From: Sinomonas albida
Lineage (GTDB): Bacteria > Actinomycetota > Actinomycetes > Actinomycetales > Micrococcaceae
Length of the DNA: 64,000 bases
Assembly: GCF_004919045.1 (NCBI RefSeq)
Contig: NZ_SWDW01000009.1
Span: forward strand, 62,001 to 126,000
Direction of reading: 5' to 3'
Each line of letters begins with the position of its first letter. Position 1 is the first letter of the stretch. The translations under genes were made by a program, and so were the position numbers. The notes beneath the pieces were generated by a model, which saw only the letters and a program-made list of their open reading frames with translations, was not told the DNA's origin and searched no databases. Of this stretch, positions 34,880 through 44,469 are shown piece by piece.

Positions 34880-36619
34880 CTATGCCTTCACAAGGAACCC
34901 GTCGGCAGTCAATTCGCGGATCTCGCGGAGAAGCGTCTCCCTGAATTCGGGTTCGTCGCGGTCCAGAAGTGCCGCGAGGGCGGCGGCGATCTGCCCCGCC
35001 GCGAGCTCGCCGTCACACGCCGAGACGAACCCTGCCTGCTCCGTACTGAGGAGCGCGGTCCGCCGGAAGCCCGCCCCCTGCCGAAGGAGTATCACCCCCG
35101 GATGCTCTGCGCCCGGTCGCTGATGCCGCTCCTCCGTGACGTCCTCCGCCACGGTGAGATGTGCGTCAGCAAAGCCGGAGTCCCCGAGACCCGCGAGCCA
35201 GTCTGCCCGCTCAACGGCGCTCTGCCAGTGGGGCCCGATCGGCTGCTCAATCGGATGCGTGAGCTCCTCGAACCGGTCGAGCCGTGCCTGCTCCCCACTC
35301 GGACGGCGGAACCACATGAGGCCAAAGCCGATGCCGCTCGTCTCCCGCGACGCGAAGTCGTCGAGATACGCCCCATACCTACGGGCGTATTCGGCGTCGT
35401 CGCGGTTCTCGGACGCGTCGTGCAGCCACGTCTCGGCGTACTGCTCGGGGCCGATGAGCTCCCTCTGCAGGATCCAGGCGTCGAGGTCGCCCGGGACCCA
35501 CCGCCGGACCCGCGTGTGCCACGGTTCCTCGCCGTGCACCTCCCAGTTGCCGAGCAGCTGAGCGGTCCCGCCCTCGGCGAGAACATCCCCGAGGCTCGAG
35601 ACCAGGCCAGATACGAGCTGGTCCCCCGGCAGCCCGCCATCTCGGTACGTGTACTGGTCCGCGGCGGTCTCCCCTGACTGTCGCGGCGTGATGACGAAGG
35701 GAGGGTTGGAGACCACGAGGTCGAAGCGCTCGCCTCGCACAGGCTCGAGCAACGAGCCGAGCCGGAGCTCGACGCGATCCTCGAGGCGCGCCGGATCGAG
35801 CGCGAGCACCTCGGCGTTGAGAAGCAGATTGAAGCGCGTGAACGCGAGGGCCCGGGCCGAGATGTCCGTCGCGACGACTCGCCGCGCATGGCGCAGCAGA
35901 TGGAACGTCTGGATTCCGCATCCCGTCCCGAGATCGAGTGCGGTCTCAACCGGACGCCGCGCCGTGGATTGGACGAGCGTGGCCGAGGCATGGCCGATGC
36001 CCAGGACGTGATCCTTGCGGAGCACCCCCGGACGCTGATGCGCCGCGAGGTCCGAGGCGACCCACAGGCGTACCTCTGCCCCGTCCTCCTCCCACGCGTA
36101 TGGACGGAGGTCGGCTGCGGCTCGAAGCTGGCCGCGCCCGGCCGGCTCGGCGAGCCCAAGCGAAACTAGTCCGCGTGCACCGACGGAGGGGAGCGCCCTA
36201 TCGAGGGCGGAGGAATCTTCGACGCAGCCCAGGAGGAAGAAGCGCACCACGATGGCGAGCGCCGCCCTCGACCCCGCCTCACCGCCGTCGTCCATCGCGA
36301 CGCCCTCTGACTGCCCGCCGTCGGGCGCACCGTCTTCGAACTCGGGGGCGCCGGCAAAACGGCCACGCCCTCCGCGCGCCCCGGCGTGGATGACACGCTC
36401 GGTTGCGACGAGCGCCGGCACAATCTGGTCTCGCGCCAGCGCCTCGTGGGCCGCCGCCCCCAGGAGCCCCCCGACGCCGTCGACCGTGTAGCCGAGGTCC
36501 GCGCAGTCGACGGCGAGCGCATGGAGGAGACCGAAATCGTCCGCTCGCGGCGCATCGGCGACGCTGCCCGGCGCCACGTCTTTAACTGGCGCGTCATGCC
36601 CCTCGTCATGCTGGCCCAC
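34880..36619 (-). CDS. DUF7059-type methyltransferase
   Basis: 579 aa, resembling actinobacterial methyltransferases with an N-terminal DUF7059-like helical domain (LAVDCADLGYTVDGVGGLLG, ALARDQIVPAL). The SAM-binding domain has ALDLGTGCGIQTFHLLRHARRVVATDIS and the catalytic VVSNPPFVITP (NPPF motif of N-methyltransferases acting on a nucleobase or glutamine). The C-terminal half carries WHTRVRRWVPGDLDAW and WFRRPSGEQARL. The GTG start at 36619 has AGGAG six bases upstream; the longer frame is read-through. Substrate not known. Confidence 0.85.
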   Translation of the reverse strand: MGQHDEGHDAPVKDVAPGSVADAPRADDFGLLHALAVDCADLGYTVDGVGGLLGAAAHEALARDQIVPALVATERVIHAGARGGRGRFAGAPEFEDGAPDGGQSEGVAMDDGGEAGSRAALAIVVRFFLLGCVEDSSALDRALPSVGARGLVSLGLAEPAGRGQLRAAADLRPYAWEEDGAEVRLWVASDLAAHQRPGVLRKDHVLGIGHASATLVQSTARRPVETALDLGTGCGIQTFHLLRHARRVVATDISARALAFTRFNLLLNAEVLALDPARLEDRVELRLGSLLEPVRGERFDLVVSNPPFVITPRQSGETAADQYTYRDGGLPGDQLVSGLVSSLGDVLAEGGTAQLLGNWEVHGEEPWHTRVRRWVPGDLDAWILQRELIGPEQYAETWLHDASENRDDAEYARRYGAYLDDFASRETSGIGFGLMWFRRPSGEQARLDRFEELTHPIEQPIGPHWQSAVERADWLAGLGDSGFADAHLTVAEDVTEERHQRPGAEHPGVILLRQGAGFRRTALLSTEQAGFVSACDGELAAGQIAAALAALLDRDEPEFRETLLREIRELTADGFLVKA

Positions 36620-36745
36620 AGGGGTCTCCTTCAATGGATCGTTGGTGTCCCACCACGCTATCGCGCGAGCACAGCCACAAGGACGGCCACAAGCGGCGAT
36701 GTGGATAACCAACCGTGGCGAGCAGCTGTGGAGGACTACCGGTGC

Positions 36746-37303
36746 TTGAATGGCCGCGTGGGGGAACCAACTTTCCGCAGCTCGGTCATCGCGGCGTGCG
36801 CGGCAGCCGCGACCGTGCTCTCCGTCGCTGGATGCGCTTACACGTACGAAGGCAAAGGAACCCCGAGACCCTCCGCGTCCACAATCGCGAGCGCCGAGCC
36901 TCCCTCCCCCGTCGTCCCGCCTCTCTTGGACGGCTCGGACGCGCAGTCCTGGGGCACATCGGCACTCTCCCGGGCGCCCGGGGTCGCGGGCGCCTCCGCC
37001 GTCCTCCAAGGCGTCGGAACCCTCACGCCGCTGTCGGACCGGCACCAGACTCAGATTCGGCTCGATCCGCCGCGCGGGACCTATCAGCTCACCATCGTGT
37101 GCCGCGTGGCCGGCACGGTCGACGTCGCCGTCTCGGCGGACGGCAAGACCGAATTCTCGACGAGCTGGACGTGCGGGCTCCCCCACGAAACCTCGCTGAA
37201 TCTCTCGCCGGATCGCGACTACGAGCTCCGCGTGAGCCTTAATTCGCAGCTCCCGGCCAACTTCGCGTACCGCCTCGACCGGGAATTCCGCGGACAGTCC
37301 TGA
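36746..37303 (+). CDS. Lipoprotein, copy 1 of a related pair
   Basis: About 185 aa. Signal peptide with lipobox VLSVAGC, then CAYTYEGKGTP and a Pro/Ser linker. A beta-rich domain follows (RTYQ-, TIVCRVAGTVDVAVSADGKTEF, TSWTCG). Function unknown. The start is uncertain: TTG 36746 has GGAGGA upstream, while GTG 36728 and GTG 36758 are alternatives. It is divergent from the methyltransferase and followed by a second lipoprotein with a similar motif. Confidence 0.72.
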   Translation: MNGRVGEPTFRSSVIAACAAAATVLSVAGCAYTYEGKGTPRPSASTIASAEPPSPVVPPLLDGSDAQSWGTSALSRAPGVAGASAVLQGVGTLTPLSDRHQTQIRLDPPRGTYQLTIVCRVAGTVDVAVSADGKTEFSTSWTCGLPHETSLNLSPDRDYELRVSLNSQLPANFAYRLDREFRGQS

Positions 37304-37401
37304 CGTCGCCCTTCAGCGTCTGGCGCCGTGTCTAGCAGCGGTGTCTGGCGCGCCTCACCCTTGCGGCGCATGATCAGAAGTGGGCCACGAGGAGGTGGAG
37401 C

Positions 37402-37965
37402 ATGCCGGGACGGCGCCCGCGCCCGCGGTCCCGATCCCTCGGGTCGGGAGCGGCACTCCTCTGCGCAGCGCTGCTCGCCACTGCCCCAATCCTTGCCTCG
37501 TGCACGTACTCGTACGACGACGGCCTGCCGCCCCTCGGCGAGCGCGCAACGCCGTCTTCCCCGCCGCAGGAGCGCTTCGTGCCAGGTCCCTCTAACGCCG
37601 CGACGGACCCGCCAATCCAAGACTGGACTCCGGACATGGTCACTTCGTGGGCCCTCGCGACGATTCCCGACTCGAACGGGGTCTCGTACTCCTTCGGCTA
37701 CGGCGTCGCACTCCCGAACGGCCCGGTCCTCGCCACGGCAGCGATTCCGGACGGAACCCTCGTGCTCGAATACTCGTGCCGCGGGGCCAGCACGGGCCAC
37801 CTGATGCTCTCGGTGGGCGGGGCGGACCTCGTGGACTCCGAGTACGACTGCGGCCGAGTGTGGGTGCACACGATCGTGGTCGAGGACGGCGCCGTCGCCG
37901 AGATCCGGGCCACGGCGGCTCACGGCGCTCCGTCCGCCTACGCGTTCAGAATCGTCAAGCGTTGA
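37402..37965 (+). CDS. Lipoprotein, copy 2 of a related pair
   Basis: 187 aa. Signal peptide ending in lipobox ILASC, then [11 protein letters not shown], the same C-x-Y-x-Y-acidic pattern as its neighbour. The body is beta-rich, with [23 protein letters not shown] and a conserved cysteine pair (SC... DC). Strong GAGGAGG before ATG 37402. Family not recognised. Its last 11 bases overlap the convergent trhO stop. Confidence 0.78.
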   Translation: MPGRRPRPRSRSLGSGAALLCAALLATAPILASCTYSYDDGLPPLGERATPSSPPQERFVPGPSNAATDPPIQDWTPDMVTSWALATIPDSNGVSYSFGYGVALPNGPVLATAAIPDGTLVLEYSCRGASTGHLMLSVGGADLVDSEYDCGRVWVHTIVVEDGAVAEIRATAAHGAPSAYAFRIVKR

Positions 37966-38998
37966 GCCGTTCGGCCGCACGGGCCGTCTCGGCGCCACGG
38001 CTCTCGGCGCCGAGACCCTCATGCGCTGTCCGCTCGCGCACAGTCCCCTCGGGCACAGTCCCCTCGTTCCCGGCGCCCGACGTGTCCGGGCCCGCCGTGT
38101 CCGGGGCCGCCGCACAACCGCCGGGGCAGCGCAGATCCTCGGGTCCTGCCGCGCAGTCGGCGCAGAACAGCGTCAGCTGGCGGCACTCCGGGTTGGCGCA
38201 GTTGTGGAAGTCACTCGTGGGGCTGTCGCAGCGCGCGCAGCGGCCTAGAGTCGCCGCGTCCTCGCTGAACTCGACGCGCATGCGGCGGTCGAAGACGTAG
38301 AGCGAGCCCTCCCACAGGCCCTCGTCCCGGAACTCCTCGCCATAGCGCACGATCCCGCCGTCGAGCTGGTAGACCTCTTGGAACCCGCGCTTGCGCATGA
38401 GGGCCGACAGCACCTCACACCGCACTCCGCCCGTGCAGTACGTGACGATCGGCTTGTCCTTGAGTTCGTCGTAGACGCCGGAATCAAGCTCGCGCACGAA
38501 GTCTCGCGTCGTCTCGACGTCCGGCACGATCGCGCCCCTGAAGCGTCCGATCTGGGCCTCGAAGCCATTCCTTCCGTCGAAGAAGACGACCTCTCGCCCT
38601 TCCTCGCGCCGGGAGTCGACCAGTTCATGAAGTTCGTGCGGACTCAGGTGGGTTCCGCCGCCCACGACGCCGCCGCCGTCGACCGTGAGTTCCTCCGGTG
38701 CGCCGAAGGAGACGAGCTCCGGGCGGACCTTGACGCTCAGCCGCGGGAAATCGTCGGCGCCGCCCTCAGACCACTTGACGTCGAGACCGTGGAATCCCGG
38801 GTACTCCTTCGTGGTCCGGACATAGCGCTTGACGGCGTCGAGCTCGCCGCCCACGGTCGCGTTGATGCCGTGCTCCGAGACGATGATCCGCCCGCGCAGC
38901 CCGAGGCCCTCGCACAGCGCGCGCTGCCACAACCGGACGGCCTCGGGATCGGCCAGCGGAGTGAAGCAGTAGAAAAGGACGATTCGGTGCAGAGCCAC
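37955..38998 (-). CDS. trhO: tRNA uridine(34) hydroxylase, rhodanese-type
   Basis: 347 aa UPF0176/TrhO protein that forms 5-hydroxyuridine at the tRNA wobble position. An N-terminal ferredoxin-like domain ([27 protein letters not shown]) is followed by a rhodanese domain with the active-site cysteine in [15 protein letters not shown] and [11 protein letters not shown]. The C-terminus has a cysteine-rich cluster (CARCDSPT to CPGGC) that may bind zinc, then a low-complexity tail. The GTG start is at 38996-38998. Confidence 0.9.
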   Translation of the reverse strand: MALHRIVLFYCFTPLADPEAVRLWQRALCEGLGLRGRIIVSEHGINATVGGELDAVKRYVRTTKEYPGFHGLDVKWSEGGADDFPRLSVKVRPELVSFGAPEELTVDGGGVVGGGTHLSPHELHELVDSRREEGREVVFFDGRNGFEAQIGRFRGAIVPDVETTRDFVRELDSGVYDELKDKPIVTYCTGGVRCEVLSALMRKRGFQEVYQLDGGIVRYGEEFRDEGLWEGSLYVFDRRMRVEFSEDAATLGRCARCDSPTSDFHNCANPECRQLTLFCADCAAGPEDLRCPGGCAAAPDTAGPDTSGAGNEGTVPEGTVRERTAHEGLGAESRGAETARAAERLNA

Positions 38999-39101
38999 CC
39001 CTCTAGGGTACTGAGAAGGCGTTGTGGCCCGACGCTCGGGGCCGGATTGCTGAGGGGTGACAGTTCAGTCACAAGGGTTATCAGAAACCACGGGTACCGG
39101 T

Positions 39102-39800
39102 ATGGTCATGGCTATGGCAGAGGCAGAGCTCAAGGAACTTTTGGCCATCTGGGTGGAGGGCTGGGCCTCATCGCGCCACTACCCGACGCAGCGGGTTGGC
39201 GGCTTCTCGGCGGCCCAGCTTACCGACCGGACAAGCGAGTGGGTAGCCTTCGCGGCTGACCCCAGCGACGACGAATTTGCTCGCCTTGCCGAATTCACAG
39301 CGGCGAGCCAAGAACGCATTCTCACTATCCTGACCGACGACCACCTCCGATTCCGTACCCTCGCGGAGCGGCACGGCCTCGGCGTGCTGGGCGCCGACCA
39401 AGAGCTCATGGTCATGGACTTCGAGGGCAAGGACGTCGAGGAGCCGTGGCTCAACGACGACGAACTCAAGCTGAAGACGAACATCGAAGAGCGCTCCGCG
39501 ACCGTCACCGTGGCAACGGAGGACGGCGAACTCGCCGCGAGCGGGCACGTGGCCGTCGCTGACGGCTACGCAGTGTTCGACCGCATTGTCACGGAGCCCA
39601 ACTTCCGCCGCCGCGGCCTCGGCTCGTTCATCATGCGGGCTCTCACGGCGGCCGTGAGCGAGCACGGCGCCGACCAGGGCCTCCTCATCGCGTCGATCGA
39701 CGGGCAGCACCTCTACCACCACCTCGGGTGGAGCGACGTCTCCGGCGTCCTTATGCTCAAGAACCCGGCCAACCCGGACGGCCCGTCCCTCAGCGACTGA
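39102..39800 (+). CDS. GNAT family N-acetyltransferase
   Basis: About 232 aa. The C-terminal half is a GNAT fold: acetyl-CoA loop FRRRGLGSFIMRALTAAV and VTEPNFRR. The N-terminal half (LAIWVEGWASSRHYP, RHGLGVLGADQELMVMDFEG) is helical and seen in actinobacterial GNATs. The start lies among ATG 39102, 39108 and 39114, none with a strong ribosome site; GTG 39057 is too close to its GAGG. It lies between trhO and the helicase. Confidence 0.83.
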   Translation: MVMAMAEAELKELLAIWVEGWASSRHYPTQRVGGFSAAQLTDRTSEWVAFAADPSDDEFARLAEFTAASQERILTILTDDHLRFRTLAERHGLGVLGADQELMVMDFEGKDVEEPWLNDDELKLKTNIEERSATVTVATEDGELAASGHVAVADGYAVFDRIVTEPNFRRRGLGSFIMRALTAAVSEHGADQGLLIASIDGQHLYHHLGWSDVSGVLMLKNPANPDGPSLSD

Positions 39801-39844
39801 CGCCCGTTCCGCCCGTTCGTGATCGCGGCGCACTGCCGAGAGCT

Positions 39845-39946
39845 TGAACTGGCGGCACCCCTGAACTGGCGGGCTGCTTGAAATGGTGGGCTGCCTGAAC
39901 TGGCAGGGTGCCTGAACTGGCAGGATTCCTGAACTGGCAGAATGCT
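39845..39946. repeat. Six 17-bp tandem repeats before the helicase
   Basis: Six units of exactly 17 bp start TGAACTGGCGGGCTGCT-like at 39845, 39862, 39879, 39896, 39913 and 39930. A degenerate seventh (TGAGTGGC...) begins at 39947 and contains the GTG start of the helicase. The unit is not a multiple of three and lies outside any supported gene. Confidence 0.85.
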
Positions 39947-39949
39947 TGA

Positions 39950-42310
39950 GTGGCGCAGCACGATTCCCTCATCCCGCTCTTGGGGCGCAGCCCCCAGCCT
40001 GAGCAGCTCCGCCACGTCCACCTCATTCCCGCCCGGAGCGCGCGCACCGCGCCCTGGCCCGCGTGGGTCCATCCGGATCTCGTCGCCGCGTACGAGCGCC
40101 TCGGCGTCCGAGAGCCCTACCTCCATCAGGCCGAGGCCGCGAACCTCGCCCACAGCGGCCAGCACGTCGTCATCGCGACCGGGACCGCCTCCGGCAAGTC
40201 GCTCGCGTACCAGCTCCCGGCGCTCGACGCCGTGCATCGCTCCGAGCTTCGGGTCCTCGCCGAGCCGGGACGGATCCACGACGACGGCGCGGTGGTGCTG
40301 TACCTCTCCCCCACGAAGGCGTTGGCCGCGGATCAGCTCTCCGCGATCCGATCGCTCGGACTCAAGAGCGTGCGAGCCGAGACGTACGACGGCGATACCG
40401 ATCAGGCCGCGCGGCGGTGGATCCGGGACCACGCAAACGTGATCCTCGCGAACCCGGACATGCTGCACTTCGGCATCCTGCCGAACCACGCCTCGTGGTC
40501 GGCATTCTTCCGGAGGCTGCGCTACGTGGTGATCGACGAGGCGCACAGCTACCGGGGCGTGTTCGGCTCGCACGTGGCGAACCTGCTCAGGCGGCTGCGC
40601 CGCGTCTGCGCCTATTACGGCTCCGAGCCCGTTTTCATCGCGGCGTCCGCCACGACCGCCGAGCCCGAGACGTCCGTAGCGCGACTCATCGGCGGGCCCG
40701 TCGCGGCAGTGACCGACGACGGCTCTCCCCACGGCGCGACGGAGGTCGCCTTCTGGGAGCCCTCCCTCACGGAGACCCGCGGCGAGAACGGCGCCCCTCA
40801 GCGGCGCACAGCCGTGGCCGAAGCCTCCGACCTCCTCGCCAACCTCGTCTCGGCGCACGTCCGGACGATCGCGTTCATCAAGTCGCGACGTGGCGCGGAG
40901 GCGATCTCCTCGATCGCCCAGCGCCACCTCGACGAGGTCGACCCGAGCCTGCCCAGCAGGGTCGCGGCGTACCGGTCCGGCTATCTGCCCGAAGAGCGGC
41001 GGGAGCTGGAGCGCAGGCTGCGGACCGGTGAGCTGCTTGGCGTCGCGAGCACGTCCGCGCTCGAGCTGGGCATCGATGTCTCGGGCCTCGACGCGGTGCT
41101 CGTCGCCGGGTGGCCGGGGACCCGCGCGTCGTTGTTCCAGCAGATCGGGCGGGCGGGGCGCTCCGGCCAGGACGCGCTTGCCGCCTTTGTCGCGAGCGAC
41201 GATCCCCTCGACACCTACCTCGTGAACCACCCGGAGGCCATCTTCGACGTGCCGGTCGAGGCAACCGTCTTCGACCCGTCGAACCCGTACGTCCTGGGCC
41301 CGCATCTGTGCGCCGCGGCGGCCGAGAAGCCGCTCACGCAGGCCGATCTGGCGCTCTTCGGCCCTGCGGCGGAGGGGATCCTCGTGCAGCTCGAGCGCCA
41401 GGGCATGCTCCGCAAGCGTCCCTCCGGCTGGTATTGGACGCACCCCGAAAGCGCCGCGGGGATGGTGAACCTGCGGTCCGACGGCGGCGGTCCCATGCAG
41501 ATCATTGAATCCGAGACGGGTCAGGTGCTCGGGTCGATGGACTCGCCGCAGACGCACTATCAGGCGCATGCGGGTGCGATCTATGTCCATCAAGGCGCGA
41601 GCTATCTCGTCGAGGACCTCAACGAAGCCGAGCACTGCGTGGTGGTCAGGCGAGTGAACCCCGACTACTACACCACTGCTCGCGACATCACGCAGATCGA
41701 GGTCCTCTCCGAGAATCGTTCGGAGAAGTGGGGGCCTGTGGGCGTGCACTTCGGAGAGGTCAAGGTCACCACGCAAGTGGTCTCCTTCCAGCGCAAGGCG
41801 CTCATCTCGAACGAGGTGCTCGGCGAGGAACCCCTCGATTTGGGGGCTCGCGAGCTCTTCACCAAGTCGGTGTGGTTCACGATGGACGCGCGGAGCCTCT
41901 TCTCGGCTGGCCTCATCGAGGCGCAGTTCCCGGGTGCCCTGCACGCCGCCGAGCACGCGGCAATCGGCCTCCTGCCGCTCGTGGCGTCGAGCGACCGGTG
42001 GGACGTCGGCGGCGTCTCGACGGCCCTTCACGCGGACACCGAGGAGCCGACAATCTTCGTGTACGACGGCCACCCCGGCGGAGCCGGATTCGCAGAGCGG
42101 GGCTTCGAGCGGGCTCGCGAGTGGCTTTCCGCCACCAAGGCGGCCATCGAGGCGTGCGAGTGCCCGTCGGGATGCCCCTCGTGCGTCCAGAGCCCCAAAT
42201 GCGGCAACAAGAACAACCCGCTCGACAAGGGCTCGGCCGTCCGCCTCCTCGGCGCACTCCTGTCCGAGGCCGACCGCGCCCGCACGGCCCCCGGCACCGC
42301 GCCCTGGTAG
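39950..42310 (+). CDS. DEAD/DEAH helicase, MrfA-like with DUF1998
   Basis: 786 aa SF2 helicase of the MrfA/YprA type, likely in DNA repair. Walker A ATGTASGKSLAYQLP, DEAH box VIDEAHSYRGVFGSH, motif III SASATT-like, motif VI QQIGRAGRSGQDALA. The C-terminal DUF1998 zinc site is CECPSGCPSCVQSPKCGN. The GTG start at 39950 lies within a degenerate tandem-repeat unit. In mycobacteria a helicase of this type neighbours the Tad-like locus, as here. A 63-bp imperfect duplication repeats its last codons downstream (42291-42395). Confidence 0.92.
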   Translation: MAQHDSLIPLLGRSPQPEQLRHVHLIPARSARTAPWPAWVHPDLVAAYERLGVREPYLHQAEAANLAHSGQHVVIATGTASGKSLAYQLPALDAVHRSELRVLAEPGRIHDDGAVVLYLSPTKALAADQLSAIRSLGLKSVRAETYDGDTDQAARRWIRDHANVILANPDMLHFGILPNHASWSAFFRRLRYVVIDEAHSYRGVFGSHVANLLRRLRRVCAYYGSEPVFIAASATTAEPETSVARLIGGPVAAVTDDGSPHGATEVAFWEPSLTETRGENGAPQRRTAVAEASDLLANLVSAHVRTIAFIKSRRGAEAISSIAQRHLDEVDPSLPSRVAAYRSGYLPEERRELERRLRTGELLGVASTSALELGIDVSGLDAVLVAGWPGTRASLFQQIGRAGRSGQDALAAFVASDDPLDTYLVNHPEAIFDVPVEATVFDPSNPYVLGPHLCAAAAEKPLTQADLALFGPAAEGILVQLERQGMLRKRPSGWYWTHPESAAGMVNLRSDGGGPMQIIESETGQVLGSMDSPQTHYQAHAGAIYVHQGASYLVEDLNEAEHCVVVRRVNPDYYTTARDITQIEVLSENRSEKWGPVGVHFGEVKVTTQVVSFQRKALISNEVLGEEPLDLGARELFTKSVWFTMDARSLFSAGLIEAQFPGALHAAEHAAIGLLPLVASSDRWDVGGVSTALHADTEEPTIFVYDGHPGGAGFAERGFERAREWLSATKAAIEACECPSGCPSCVQSPKCGNKNNPLDKGSAVRLLGALLSEADRARTAPGTAPW

Positions 42311-42406
42311 TCGGGCCGCCTCGACGACACCGACCGCCTGCGCGGCCCCCAACCCGGCACCGCGCCCTGGTAACGGGGCGGGCCCCGACGACACCGCATC
42401 GTCCGC

Positions 42407-42889
42407 TCAGGGCGGCGCTCCGGCTCTGGCCCGTCCCTCAACCGCGTCAAGCGGTGGGGGCGCCGGGACCCGCACGCGAACGCGCACGCCTTGTCCGGGT
42501 CGCTCGATCTCACACGCAACGAGCTCAGCCCCGTTGAGCCGAGCGACTTCCCCAGCGGCGCCACACGCCGGACCCGCGCGGAGACCACGCTCCGCGTCCG
42601 CCCCGATGAGCGCCGCGAGGTCGGCGGCGAGGGCAGCCCTCGCCGCCGATGCAAGCCCCTCCGCTACCAGCGCGCAGGCGCCCACGCCAAGCACAACAGC
42701 CAGCGCGAGCCCGAGCGCGAGGATCGTCCCAGCTCCCCGCTCCAGGTCGCGCACTCCGGGCCCCGGCGGCCTCGTCATGACGACGTCACGCCCGGCGCGC
42801 CCGCCACGACAGTCCAGACGCGACAGGGACCCCTCATGAGGCGCCCCAGCGGCTAGGACCGCGCCTGGGTACGCTCTTGTCCCGCTCAC
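42407..42889 (-). CDS. Rv3654c-type TadE-like protein
   Basis: 160 aa from GTG 42889, or 123 aa from ATG 42778. The core is a TadE-like hydrophobic helix: GAGTILALGLALAVVLGVGACALVAEG, then ARAALAADLAALIGA and CEIERPG. It matches the small pilus-assembly proteins found beside the helicase in actinobacteria (Rv3654c in M. tuberculosis). GTG 42889 overlaps the TadE stop (GTGA) and has GAGG upstream, so coupling supports the longer start; the ATG lacks a ribosome site. Confidence 0.8.
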   Translation of the reverse strand: MSGTRAYPGAVLAAGAPHEGSLSRLDCRGGRAGRDVVMTRPPGPGVRDLERGAGTILALGLALAVVLGVGACALVAEGLASAARAALAADLAALIGADAERGLRAGPACGAAGEVARLNGAELVACEIERPGQGVRVRVRVPAPPPLDAVEGRARAGAPP

Positions 42890-43302
42890 GACGGCGCCTC
42901 GACGGGCAGGACCGCGGACGCGGTCGCGGCCAGACCCGCCGCCGCGAGCGGGCCGGGCACGGGGAGACGCACCGTTACCGTGACCGACTGCGGGGCCGAT
43001 GAGATGACGTGCTTGGCGCCGTCGCCGGCCATCCGCTGGACGGTCAGGGCGACGACGGCCGGCGACTCTCCGCGGGCCACCTCGCGTGCAGCCGCCCGCA
43101 CGGCCTCCTCCGCTCGCACTTGGGCGATGCCAGCCGCCGCGGCGGTCAGGATGGCGCCGAGCAACAGCAGGACCGCGGGGATCCCGACAGCGAACTCCGC
43201 TGTCACCGCACCTCGAGAGGAGGCCCGCTGGACCTCGTCGGACTCCGCTGCCACCGAACCCCGCACCAAAGGCCGGCGGACGACGGCGCTAGCTCGCCTC
43301 AC
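42886..43302 (-). CDS. TadE-family pilus minor subunit
   Basis: 138 aa. N-terminal basic leader, then the TadE helix RGAVTAEFAVGIPAVLLLLGAIL with the conserved acidic residue (TAEF), then a helical AQVRAEEAVRAAAREVARGE. Likely a minor pilin of the Flp/Tad apparatus (Rv3655c-like). The GTG start overlaps the upstream stop by four bases, and its own stop overlaps the next start, showing tight coupling. Confidence 0.85.
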   Translation of the reverse strand: MRRASAVVRRPLVRGSVAAESDEVQRASSRGAVTAEFAVGIPAVLLLLGAILTAAAAGIAQVRAEEAVRAAAREVARGESPAVVALTVQRMAGDGAKHVISSAPQSVTVTVRLPVPGPLAAAGLAATASAVLPVEAPS

Positions 43303-43727
43303 GGGATCGAGAGCGCCGAACGGATGATCCCGAGCAGGAAGCCACGGACCTCGTCGCTACGAAGGATGACGACCAACAGGCCCGCAAACGCCACGGCACC
43401 AAGCGTCGCGATGGCGTATTCGGCGGTCGCCATCCCTGCCTCGCTCCTTCCGTCCCCGAGGCGAGCAGCCGGCGGCCTGCGAACGGCCGTCTTCGGGCGG
43501 TGCGCCCACGTCGTGCGGGCACCCCGTGGGCTCCTCTCGGACCAGGATCCCGCCTGCTCGGCGGCCCGTGCAGGCGACACCACTTCGTAGGATTCCTCGG
43601 CCCCCGAACCCGGGTGTTCCAGAGCCCGGTTCGCGGCCAGCGCGCCCGGGTAGAGTTCAACAACCTCTGCGCCGCGGGACTCCGGACGCGAATTCGAGAC
43701 GGACACTGCGGCCTCGCCACTGGACAT
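43299..43727 (-). CDS. DUF4244 Flp-like pilin with long leader
   Basis: 142 aa. Residues 98-142 are a DUF4244 Flp-type pilin: cleavage-like G98/M99, TAEYAIATLGAVAFAGLLVVIL and DEVRGFLLGIIRSAL. The 97 residues before it are polar and Arg/Ala/Ser-rich, far longer than usual prepilin leaders. The ATG at 43727 has a GGGGGAAG site and no other in-frame ATG precedes the pilin, but an internal alternative start cannot be excluded. It starts a three-gene overlapping block. Confidence 0.85.
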   Translation of the reverse strand: MSSGEAAVSVSNSRPESRGAEVVELYPGALAANRALEHPGSGAEESYEVVSPARAAEQAGSWSERSPRGARTTWAHRPKTAVRRPPAARLGDGRSEAGMATAEYAIATLGAVAFAGLLVVILRSDEVRGFLLGIIRSALSIP

Positions 43728-43827
43728 GTTCTTCCCCCATTTTCGGTTCGTGGGCAGCCCTGTGATCAGGAGCCGGGGCGTGCCCTGGTGGTAGCGGCGC
43801 CGGACGGTCCGGCGACGCGTCGGCGGT

Positions 43828-44469
43828 TCACCTCGGCATCATCGAGATGAGCACCGGGATCACGCCTAGACAGAGGAACGCCGGCAGAGAGCACGCCCCA
43901 AGCGGCACCACCAGTCGTACGCCGAGGGCAGCGGCCCGCCGCTCGAGGTCTCGATGCCGCTTGCGGCGAAGCAATCGGGCCCGCGCCGAGATGAGCTCGG
44001 CCGACGGCGCTCCCGTCACTGCCGCGAAGGTCAGGGCGCTGCGGATCTCGGCAGCGCCGCGGACGCTGGATTCCCCGCCGACGGGCTCTGGAGGCCAGGC
44101 CTGGTCCCAAGGAGCGCCGAGCTCGAGGGCTGCCGCGGCGCGTCCCAACGGCCCGGTCTCGCTTCGGGAAACCCGGGCCACGACCTGCAGGGCCCTCGAT
44201 ACGGGAGACCCCGCGTCGAGCATCGCGGCCACGAGCTCGAGCGCCAATGGGCTATCGAGGGATCCCGCCACCCGGATTCCCGATGGCTGGCGACCAAAGC
44301 CCCGAACCGCCGCGGGTTCGCGATTAGATCCGGGAACCGACCCGGGCCGGCGCCGAGCGTGGAGCGAACCGCCACCCCCGCTCCATCGCAAGCCCGCCGG
44401 GCGAGCGGCCACCACCCACCACGCCCCGAAAAGGGCCACCGCCGCGACTACTCCCCACAGGCCACTCAT
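43828..44469 (-). CDS. Type II secretion F-domain protein (TadC-like)
   Basis: 213 aa. N-terminal hydrophobic helix SGLWGVVAAVALFGAWWVVA, a polar stretch, then a T2SSF-like segment ELVAAMLDAGSPVSRALQVVA and a final membrane helix VVPLGACSLPAFLCLGVIPVLISM. Likely the inner-membrane platform of the Tad pilus (Rv3657c-like). The ATG at 44469 overlaps the tadB stop. Confidence 0.85.
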   Translation of the reverse strand: MSGLWGVVAAVALFGAWWVVAARPAGLRWSGGGGSLHARRRPGSVPGSNREPAAVRGFGRQPSGIRVAGSLDSPLALELVAAMLDAGSPVSRALQVVARVSRSETGPLGRAAAALELGAPWDQAWPPEPVGGESSVRGAAEIRSALTFAAVTGAPSAELISARARLLRRKRHRDLERRAAALGVRLVVPLGACSLPAFLCLGVIPVLISMMPR

